In this document: in pieces, positions 42,083 to 52,700 of the stretch
How the letters are laid out: each line of letters starts with the position of its first letter
How positions within the stretch are numbered: the first letter of the stretch is position 1
Translations under genes and position numbers: made by a program
The notes under the pieces: generated by a model
Seen by the model: the letters and a program-made list of their open reading frames with translations, nothing else
What the model was told of the DNA's origin: nothing
The model's database searches: none
From: Crotophaga sulcirostris
Lineage: Eukaryota; Chordata; Aves; Cuculiformes; Crotophagidae
Length of the DNA: 64,000 nucleotides
NCBI GenBank assembly: GCA_013397455.1
Contig: VYZB01000341.1
Span: 611,553 to 675,552 of the forward strand
Reading direction: 5' to 3'

Positions 42083-42620
42083 GTGAGGCCTCAGCTGGAT
42101 TACTTTTCACAGTTTTGGGCACTGCACTTTAAGAAAGATGTGAACCAACTGGAGAAAATCCAGAGGAGAGCAACAAGAATGATCAAAGGTCCAGAAAATG
42201 TGGTGTATGAGGAAAGACCAAAAGAATTGGGTTTGTTTAGACTAGAGAGAAAGTCTGAGGGGAGACGTGACAACAGTCTTCAGACATGTTAAAGACTGCT
42301 GCAAAGGGGAAGACAAACTGTTCTCTGTTTCTACTGGAAGTAGACTAAAAAGCAATGCATTTAAATTACAATGGTAGATATTCAGATTAGACTTTAGGAG
42401 AAACTTCCTATTGGTTACAGCAGTTATACCTGAGAAGAAATTGCCTATGGAAACTGTGGGATCCCATCATTTGAGGTCTGAGTACAGGGATGGTAGCATC
42501 TGCTTTCTGGCAGAGGCGTGAACAGTAAAAGACGGGTCTAAATCCATTTCAGCTTATTTGCCCCATTTTTTTCCTGAAGGAATTTGGATGAGTCTGAGCT
42601 GAGTGGTCCTTGAACAGGAG
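42083..42620 (+). repeat. CR1 LINE fragment, old and diverged, plus orientation
   Basis: The start resembles the CR1 segment that encodes the end of the reverse transcriptase (residues RPQLDYFSQFW, then KIQRRATRMIKG) and continues into the untranslated part. Many substitutions and small indels indicate an old copy. The right boundary is approximate. It lies downstream of the FBLN5 3' end. Confidence 0.75.
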
Positions 42621-43539
42621 ATTAGTTGCAGCCTTAACTACAGCTGGTATCACTACCTTATAACCATTACAAACTGTTTGCAATTACCACAATCAGGAAA
42701 ACATGGAAAAATAAAGTTCTGATTCTCACCTGCTCTAAAGACACTATTCTGGCAGTGGAGGCCTGTGTCAAAGGGTCCAGGTGTAAATAAGCAGAACATG
42801 TTGTAAAACATACCAACCAGTGATAGATTTCTATGAACTCTGTTATATAGAAAGATTTAATACAGGAAGGAACCCAAACATGTGACGCTTTGTTAGAAAG
42901 TGGAAGATTACATAGTACAACATGTATTTTGGAATGAATTTACAATGAATTTTAACTATAAAATAGAATTGAAGAAAAAACAGGTGAAACTAAGACAAAT
43001 GCAGGGTAAATTGAGACAAAGTGCCTGACTGATAATTCCAGAGATAATTGGGAATTTAAGTTAGCACTTCTGAGATTCCTGGTTTCAATAGGTGACTTTT
43101 TGTTTCTGTTTCTGCTTGTTTGTCTGCTTTCCATTTATAATGAAAAAAAAAACCAAAAAAGGCAAGATTGCAAAAGCCAGCTTTTTCCTCAGTTTCTTTA
43201 GTGCTTTTTGCTAAGCAGCCTTGGAGCTACAAAGGTTCACAGTCTTTCAAACATAGACTCATACCCTAGAGGAGTTTACAATGGAAAGAAGAGTCCTTAA
43301 AATAGAAGACCACATAGAGAATCATATGGGATCTGCTGCCAATAAATCTTCAGATGTCTGCATCCTGGTAGGGACTGTGCATGGAGAGGTCTCCCTCCTC
43401 AGACAGGCATAGGTCACCGGCTGTGTGGAAATACTGGTTTGGTTTGGAGCTGCTATACGTACTGGCTTCTGAGGAGAGAGTTCTGCAGAGGAGGAACTGT
43501 CTCTTTTGTTTTAATGTTTCCAGGGCACAAACTCAAGGT
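42621..43539 (-). other. FBLN5 3'UTR (probable) and flank
   Basis: Sequence after the FBLN5 stop. It contains no other gene. The extent of the UTR depends on which weak poly(A) signal is used. Confidence 0.5.
42856..42861 (-). terminator. Possible poly(A) signal of FBLN5
   Basis: An ATTAAA hexamer on the minus strand, about 680 bases after the FBLN5 stop, would give a 3'UTR of ordinary length. Another ATTAAA at 43510-43515 is only about 25 bases after the stop and seems too close. No AATAAA was noticed between 41500 and 43540 on this strand. Confidence 0.25.
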
Positions 43540-43701
43540 TTAGAACGAGTACTGTGATACGTATATCCTCAGCCGGATGACAGAGCTTCCTCTGAAGTTG
43601 ATGACAGTGTTAACAGTGATCATTTCCAAGTCCAGCTCAACAGTACGGGGCCCCTTCACGGGGCGGGTCATCACCAGAGTAGCACTGATGGGTCCCGTTT
43701 G
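43540..43701 (-). CDS. FBLN5: FBLN5 last coding exon, fibulin C-terminal domain part 2
   Basis: Reads [19 protein letters not shown], then [20 protein letters not shown] and [11 protein letters not shown], with a TAA stop at 43542-43540. The acceptor is TTTGCACAG. It matches human except for a few residues. The penultimate residue is Ser, where I recall Pro in human. Confidence 0.96.
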   Translation of the reverse strand, partial: QTGPISATLVMTRPVKGPRTVELDLEMITVNTVINFRGSSVIRLRIYVSQYSF

Positions 43702-46700
43702 CTGTGCAAAGAACCAGAGGAAACAAGTGAGATTATAAAAAAAGACTCTTGAAAGCTATTATCTCAGGTGAGACCACACTAGGGCCCTGGTCTTTTAGCA
43801 GCCAAAATAACACTTTTTGTTGCTGCATTTTTAGAAGGTACTGCAATTCACAGGAGAGAGCACTTCAGCATTTGGCTCCATCTCAATGTCTTGTGTGAAT
43901 CATTACCTTCCACAGTTTGTAAAGCCTTTGGGAACCCTGCGCATGAAAGGAGCTACTGAACATAGACCTTTGCTATTAACCAAATGGAAAAAGAGGAAAA
44001 AATAGATTTAGGGTATGCACAAGCAGTGATGCCTTTTTTGTGTTTGTGTGAGATATTATTTTGTTTGATGTAAAGAGCACAGTTGCTTTGAAGCAGCAAA
44101 CACCAAGAAGGGGCTGTGTGAACAGAGCTAGGAGAACAAATGCTGTGATGTGAACAGGACCAGCATTTGTTGTATAACTGTGTATGCTAACGTTGCAAAA
44201 CCTTACCCTCTGAAGACAGCTTTAAATATGCAAAGGCACTTCGGAAAATCTGTCTTTTAGTAAGTGGAAGCAGACCCTTGAAATATCAGGCCAGAACAGT
44301 GGATTATGAGCACTTCAAAACCAGAGCTTCTGACACTGAAACCAAGTGCACTTTGTTTTCCAGCAGAAACTGACGTACACAAAGGGGAAAGTGTTTAACC
44401 ATGGGGCCAAGCGCGTTTGCGTTCCCTGTGCCCAGGCAAGCTGCTGCTGCCACCCTGTGCCCCCATCCTGCCCACCCTCTTCCCAAAGCAATGAAGAGGT
44501 CCCCTTCCCCCGCTGGCTGCCCCCAGGCATGGGAGCCACTCTGGCAGAGTGGTTTCGGTGACCCCGCAAGTGCTGGGAGAGGTGACAGATCTTTGAAAGG
44601 TTATGTAGAACTGGAAAGTGCCTGAGAAGCAAGTAACAAGTGATAGGATGAGAGGAAATGACCTCAAGTTGTGCCAGTGGAGGTTTAGATGGGATATTGG
44701 GAAAAATTCTTTTGCTGAAAGAGTGGTCAAGCATTGGAACAGGCTGCCCAGGGAGGTGGTTGAGTCCCCATCCCTGGAGAGGTTCAAAAAACGTGTAGAT
44801 GTGGCACTTTGGGATATGGTTTAATAGGCATAGTGATGTTGGACTGACTGCTGGACTTGGCCTTTTCCAGCCTAAACAGTTCTGTGATTCTATGGTTCTA
44901 TGACTGGAATCTTCAAAAGGGCAAGAAGGAGAACCCAGGAAACTTCAGGTCAGTGGGGTGATGGAACAACTCATTCTGGATTTCATCTCCAAGCATCTGG
45001 AGGAAAAGAAGGCTACTGGGAGGAAAGATCTTGTGAGATGTAAATGATCATTCCTGGACCACTTGTCATTTTGGGATTTTAAAACCCTTTCCTTCTTTTA
45101 ACAGTGAGAGTCTGAGGCTCTTGGAAGAAATGTATATTGGAATCTATGTAAATTTCTCATGCTAGCAGTTTCTATGAGGTATGGGAACCATCAAAAGCCA
45201 CTGGACATCACTTAATGTGAATAAAAAAGGCAGGTTTTGCCTTGGGTTAAAAGTCAACCAACCTTCTGAATGCCACCATTCCTGGGGGCTGCACCTTGTT
45301 CTATGCAGATGCTTCCCATCACCTCTGCGTGTTAGAGGTGCAGTGAAGATGATGGGAGCAGAGATGTCTTCTGAGGAAAATTCAGATTAATAAAAAAAAA
45401 GTAGTCGTGTTTTCTCTAACAATGTCTACATAAAATGTGTGTTCTCAGTGAAAAAAGTATGTAACAAATAAAAGCAAAGAATGCAGAAAGCAAATTCTTG
45501 GGATAGATGGAGGATTTTCAGCTTACTTTTTTGGTTTCCAAGCTTTTCATTTTCCAATGAAGAGTTTAAAAAAAAAAAACACAAACGAGAAATGTTGACC
45601 TTTTCAGTGACAAGTACTGATTGTCCATCAAATAAAAAAAAATGTTTGGCACGATAGTTTCTCTTGAGCTTGGGAGACATCAGCTATTTTTAGACATCGG
45701 TACAGCCCTGGACTTTCCTGAACCTAATGTCTCATAAAACAAGCATGTTTGCTTTGGGTAGGTTACCTTCCTGAAATAGCCAGCAGCCCCTTCGGGTCAG
45801 TATTCCGCTCTGCTTGTCTGCGTGGTAAAATGCCTCATACTGAAGGTTTAAATTGTATTCATTAAAAACTGAGTTCTACTATCAGAAGGATATTCAGCTA
45901 ACAAGAACATACTCCACGTTTTCTCTCAGTCAGCGCCAGACTTACCCGCATGTAGAATTCCCTGCCTTCATTCCCCGATTTGATTTGGAAGATGTAATAG
46001 GCTCCAGGGTAGCGAGTTGTTGCTTGCATCTGAAAGATGTCAGAAGGCACAGACCGCCCGGACACCATATCCATCACTCTGTACAGGATGGTGAATGGCT
46101 GATCTCTGCAACCGGCGTTTTCAGCAGGACACATGCAGCGGCTGATTGTGAGAGACAGGAGTGTCAGCAGAGGTTACAAATTGCTGTAATATTTGATTTT
46201 TTATAGGCAGATACAGCTGCATAAATAAATAAACAAATAACGTTGTCAACCATCTCGAAGAATCAATGACACCTGTAATGAATTTGCTCACTTTTAGTGT
46301 TCTCTGTACTGCTATTCTGGCCTACCTATATCACAGTATCACAAGGTTGGAAAGGACCTCTGAGATCATCGAGTCCAGCCTATAACCCAACACCAACACC
46401 AACCCATCATAAGGTTACTCACTTCTCATTAATCTGGATATAAGGATCCTCACATCTCACTGGGTCTAAACATTTATATTCTCCTGGGATATTGAAACAC
46501 GTTTGCTGTGAAGTGCAGGTGAAGTTTCTGGTTTCACATTCATTGATATCTAAAACATAAGAAACAAGAGAAAAGCTAAAGCAGGGAAATATGTGCAAGA
46601 CATCATACTTACAAACCAGTTTCCATCTTAAGGAATTGCCCCAAATTGCATAACACTCCAGCACCATGCGAAGTGGCCTTTTGATAACTGGCCCATCTTT

Positions 46701-49700
46701 TAAGATCAGTTTTTATTCCATTAATTTCTGCCTATCGGAGTGCTGTTATACACTAAGTGCTGAAAAGAAACAGAAAAGAAACTGGCTGCTCAAAGCTCTC
46801 TGACCTTAGAGAATGGGAAAACATGTCTAGAGACATGCAGCAGAGAGGAGAGCATCTGAGGGCTTCCCTGTGTAGCTTTTTCCTAATCAATAAAGTCTTA
46901 CTTACGCCAACACACCAATTGCCCTCAGTGGGACTACTCATATGATGACATTCTTACCAGGATTACATAATTGGCCCCTATGAGTATTGCACTGTGCAAT
47001 GCCAAGATGAAGTATATCAATTCCTGAAAACCTCTTTCCAGACACAGAATCTATTTTCTGGGCCCCTGGGGTTCTAATCAGTGCAGGAATGTTCTTACCT
47101 TGGCAGCTTCTGCTATCATCAAGCAAGTTGTAGCCCGAAGGACAGGTACAGTAGTAAGAACCAGGCGTATTCACACATTCGTGCTGGCAGAGGAACTCTG
47201 AGAAGCTGCATTCATCCATGTCTGCAGTGGTAAAACAAAGTTTAGTGTCTATGGCTTTACAGTCAAAAGAGCAGTCCCATCACCCCAGATGGAGGTTGGC
47301 ACCCTCCAGCTCCCTCGAGCTGTGCAGCAACCTTACAAAATGCTATACAACAAGTTCTTGGTTAAACATTTTTCTCCTAGGGAAATCAAAGCTACTGGAT
47401 GGCTTTTTTTTTTTTTTTTCTTTTTGAATACCTGTCACCAGTTGGCCATGTTTTCAGTTCTGTTTTACGTCAGAGATAGACCTATTCCAACAACAAAGCT
47501 GTGACTGCAATTTCAAAGGAGACACTTGGCGGCGGTTTTATTTCTTTTTTTTTTCTTTTTTTTTTTCTTTCTGGAGAGCAAACTTCCCTTTCCCAGGGCC
47601 ACATGAGTCCCAGCAGAACTCCTTGCAGCCAGCCCCAGCTGTTTTGTGTTTCTTAACCTCTAGGCAGTTACTTCCAAGCCATTCCTTCAAGAGTACAGAG
47701 CTCATCCCATCTTGGGTCAGACCTTCTGGAAGGCCTAGTCACCTCCCACATACCCAGGAAGCTAAGCAGTCTGTCCAGTCTTTGGCTGAAAGCCGAAATT
47801 GTGCTCTTTTCGCTTTGCACTCATGAATTGACTGGTCCCTGTATTCTACAGAAATATGGTTAAGTGAGAAAGACTAACTTCAGAGCTGCACATGGAGGCA
47901 TAGCTGACTGAGGGGAAAACTCATGCAAAGGCTCTAAACTGAGGGAGGCTGCACTTAATAATTTCCTTATTTCCCTGTCCAGAGGAAGAAAGAAACAAAG
48001 GCCAGAGCCCCAGGCAGGAACTCCCAAGTTCTTATTCCCAGCTCTTACATGTTGACTCTCCCAGGCCAATCGCTTTTACTCCTCAGACTGAATTTCCCTT
48101 TCTTCTAAATTGGACTCAGTTCATTTATCCACTTTTGGTGTTTTCTGCAGATGGATTGGAAAGTATTTGATATGTTGCAGTGGCTTTATGGCTGCAACCA
48201 CATTATCAAAAGGGAGATGAAAGGAACGCTACACCTGTGTAGTCCTGTTATTTTGTGACTTGGCCCAGTGAATTAGTTGGAAAAAAACCCTTCCTGATAA
48301 AACATGGACCAAGAGCTGACTCTGTAAAAGGACTGAGTTATCATCCACCCTCTCAAGGTGTCCTAGCCCAGTGCTCCAGCACATCATATTCATATAATCT
48401 GTGCTCAGGTGCTGTCAAGAGCTGGAGGAACTTAAAGCCCCAAGAATCCTACATTTCTGCTGCTGAGCCCACACAGGACAGACACATCTTTGCTCTTCCT
48501 GTACACTTTTGACATTCTGCTGGCTGCCCACGGAGGACAAGATGGTTGGCATTTAAGAGCACACCTAATCAAGAGACCAAGAGCTCTGTGATTAGAAAAT
48601 AATGCCATAGTTGGGACAGCCAGATTGAAATCTCTGGCTCTTTCCTTTAATTGGGGCAGGGATGCCTCCCATCTTCGAGGTAAGCTGGCTGCTAGGCCAT
48701 GGACTAATCCAGTGGCTCTTGAACTACATCTGCATCCTGGGTGTCTCATAGTGCACTCATAAACAGGCACCCCTTTGCGAACCTCAGCGATGTCTAGTGA
48801 TTGCTTGTGAAGGGAAAAAAATAAATCATCCAGAGAAATCTGGCCTGCTTTGACAAGCGTTTTGTTGCACAGAACTGTCAAGAAAAGGTTATCTGCTCTA
48901 GATCTGGGTGGTGTAAAGTCCCCTTTGCTGGCTTAACTTTTAGACATGAATAAGCATGCATTTTGTCTGTCACCATTTCGTACTGGCAGTGTTTGTGTGG
49001 CATTGCATTGCACTTAACGAGTGCAGGCCTCCAACCTGCTCAGGAGCACATAAAAAGGTGTGGGAGTTTAACTTAGAAGCAGAAACTCCACTAGAAATCA
49101 GAAGAATTAAGTTAGAAGTTGCAGCTTTAAATGTTAAAAGCATAAGACACTTTAGACTTTTAAGACTTTGTTCTTTCCTTATAATAAGGAGACTTGCAGA
49201 AAAGAACACCTTTAGAAACACTAATATACTGCACAGCACATCTCTCAGAAACAGCATGTTACATCTGTTTACTGTAAATTAAAAAACAAGTATTTTCCAG
49301 TGTGTTTTTCCTTCCAAGAAATATTGGCTGGGTTCTCTAATTTTGTCAGGCTGTGGGAACATTAGGCACAGAAATAAGTTGTGCCTTCAATTAAAATAAA
49401 GCAATAAAATAAAAACAAAAACAAGAGAGGAAAAAGCACAGTGACATAAGCACAGTTTTTTTCTGCTATGTGCTGAACAGATTAGCAATTGCTCTTCCAA
49501 GAAACCATATATTTTTTCTGAAGTGTGGCCAGAGCCATACAGGGTAAACTGGGGAAGGTTTCAGGCAGAAGTGTGGAGTTGTAAAAGCAAGAGGAATACA
49601 TGCATTCAACAGACAACTGGAAAAGTGTTTTATATGAAGTATTTCTTTAATCATGGAGGAATGTTCTAGGACAGTCCCTGCCCTATTTGCTCGAATAAAG

Positions 49701-52700
49701 CTTCCTGTTCAGCATTTAGAAAGCATTTTCTTATATTTTCCTGTTATCTCTGAGTTTTTTCCTATTTAGCTTATTTCTTTAAAACCACTTGCATCCCTCC
49801 TCTGTTGCGCTTTTTGGGATATTTTCTGTGTGGTTTAACTGGAAAGAAAATCATAGGAGTTGCAGCAATCCTGCTGTTAACCATGGGCCAAGGCAAAAAA
49901 CTTTTTAAAAAGCATGTACAAAACAATATATCGGAAGAAGAAAACTTAATAGAATTAAAGAAACCAAAGCAATGAATAACTAAAGACAGTTACCACTGCA
50001 GTTAACTCCATCAGCTTCCAGTTCGTAGCCAGGTTCACAGCGGCAGAGAAAAGATCCGTAGGTATTGACACAGGTCTGAGTGCAAGGATTTTCACTTGTA
50101 CATTCGTTCAGATCTATGGGAAACCAATGCCCAGTGCATCAGTGACTTGTCCCCAAACTCTATTTTCTGTTCATTACTACAAAGCATTTCAAGGGGAGTG
50201 GCTGTGCAGTCAGAATGATTTGTTCTGAAAAAATATAACCAAGTCAATACTGTTTATAGGGATTCAGGCTAATGCCTGGAAATAGCAAGTTGGAAACACA
50301 AAAAGCCTGGAAGTGAAGCATTGTGGGAATACCTTCAATCAAAAAAATAACATGGAAGATGAGAATGAAATATTTATTACAAATACTTCTGTTTTGATCC
50401 TGCAATTTTAAAACCATTGAACTGATTTTGTCGTAACAGACGTGAGAAAATATGCATCAGGATGTACCCAGGGAAGATAGTGCAATGAGGAGTGGTCCGT
50501 ATGGAAACCTAGGACTGTGACAAAACCAATTTTTTTTCCTTTTAGGACATTAGCAGCTTCTGGAGATTCCTCACACCATTAGCATAGAGCATTTCCTGCA
50601 GCGTGTGGCAAGATGCTCCCTGCTTAGCTAGAGAGAGGCTTTATGAAGAGGTTGTGTTGACTTTGATTCAGGTAGCACATCACATGAAAAAGGTGGTCTA
50701 ATGCTTAGGACCCAAGTCTGGAGCTTGAGAGACTCAGATCTAATTTGCTGATATGACAGAGTTTTTCTCTCTCAAGTGGGTGACACAGCCTCAGAAGTTA
50801 AAAGTAACTGCAGTACCTAAACTCTCGGTAATTAAGGTGAAATGGGTAAATCTATATTTTAGGGGACTTGGGTCTCTGTGCATATTTCTCCTGGTATACT
50901 GGTTGTGTTGCACATGTACCCATTTGAGGTACTGTGAAGTTACAGAAATATCTCAGGCTGACAAACCTATGAACATTTTCCAAAGCAATGTTGGAAAAGT
51001 TACTTTAATTCTAAAAACAAAGCAAGTTTTAGGGGTTACGCTGGAAGACTTCAGTCATGGTTTACCATATACAGTACCTTGGCATGATCTTCCATCGTCG
51101 TTAAGGGTAAAGCCTGGGTTGCATGTGCAGGAGTAGGAACCAGGCACATTGGCACACAGCTGCTGGCAGTAGCCGTAGCGACATTCATCTATATCTACAG
51201 ACAGGAAAGATGAAAAGTAGAGTGGTCTGCATTTTCACACACAGGTACAAAGCAGCACACACATTGACTTAATGGTTCCAGTAACAGCGTACTGGCTGCA
51301 GATCTAACAGCCAAGCTTTGGGGTGTTCAGATCCAGAGTTATAGTTAAAATCCATCTCTACCCAAAGGAATGCAGTATGATGTTTTTGTCCACAGCTGAC
51401 ATCTATCAGCACGTCCTGTGAACTGATTGTCATTGCTGCAATCTTCACTTTAATGTGATGTCACCAGGGAAACCAGACTTAGTCCCTTTAAGCAGTTACC
51501 TCAAAGCATACCTGACACCTGGCACAGCCCGTCAACACAAGCACAGCCAACATTGTGGCAACGTTTTGTCAGAAACAAGATAGAAACCTTTTTAATCTCC
51601 ACATATACTGAAGTTACTCACTAGCTGTTTGTTACTAAATGCTTCTTTCTTTTAGAGAGGGTGTTCTTTAGAGACTCTTTTCCCCAATAATCACATTCAC
51701 ATTTGATATTAATTTTTAACTGACAAGTTATAGACTCTGAAATAAACAGTAAATTTACTGCCAAAATAGCAGTTTGGGCTGAAACACAGCATTAAAAATA
51801 CATGTAACTGACTGCTGTAAGCACAAGAAACTGCTGTAAGATATGTATAAAATGCTGTAAGATATGTATGAAGTGCTAGAAGAATTTTGCTCCTGGCCTA
51901 AGAACTGGAATGAAATGCCTGGAGTAGCTGTCCTTTCCAAGGCTTTATATTTCCATTGGTATCAACTGGCTTTTGATTTATGGAGATATTTTTATGGCTA
52001 CTCTCAAAGCTTTGCATCCTTCCAGTGATGCTTCTAAATATCAAATTCCTGTTTAGATTTTTCTCATGGGTCATTCAAGTAAGATCTCAGAGCAAGTCTT
52101 ACTGCTTCTTCAGTACTAATCCCCGCTGATCTGAAGAACCTTTGCAATGACTACAAGTGACAAAGCAGGTACTAGAAGACACTCTCTGTATAAATGCTTC
52201 CTGTAAATATGGCCATGGTGGAACAACTTGTTGAAATAGCACATTATTTCTTGGTTTTTTTTCCCCAGACTTTAAAATAGAAGTATGTACGAAAAAAATA
52301 TAATTGTGTAAAAGTCTGTGGATAAATTGGCAAAATAACAGTAACTCACACAAGGAGAGAAGGTTCTGAACATCCATCCCTAGGACTCTCAAGTGACCAT
52401 CAAGTAACAGCATTCAGTCATTGAAATGATAACATACAAAGGTTAGATCATTCAATTAAATGCTTCCTCAAGGAGTCTGTTTTGAAAAAATGCCTGCACT
52501 CATTTTCAGCAATGTGGAGGACTTGCAGCTTCTATTGAGTTTACTGGAAATTGTGTGCGTGCCATACTGAAAGACAGCTCATGCAGTTTCCCAAAACTTT
52601 AGAAAGCTGCAATATCTGAATTAGATCTTCTACGGTCTTTGTACACTTCCCTGCAGACTTGCTGAGTCTAATTCTGCTTCCTGTTAAACCAGTGTTATAT

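Noticed and set aside
44315..44787. Overlapping minus-strand frames of 130-139 codons in the last FBLN5 intron
   Set aside because: They run antisense through a CR1 fragment and a GC-rich stretch. Splice sites and homology support only the FBLN5 exons here.
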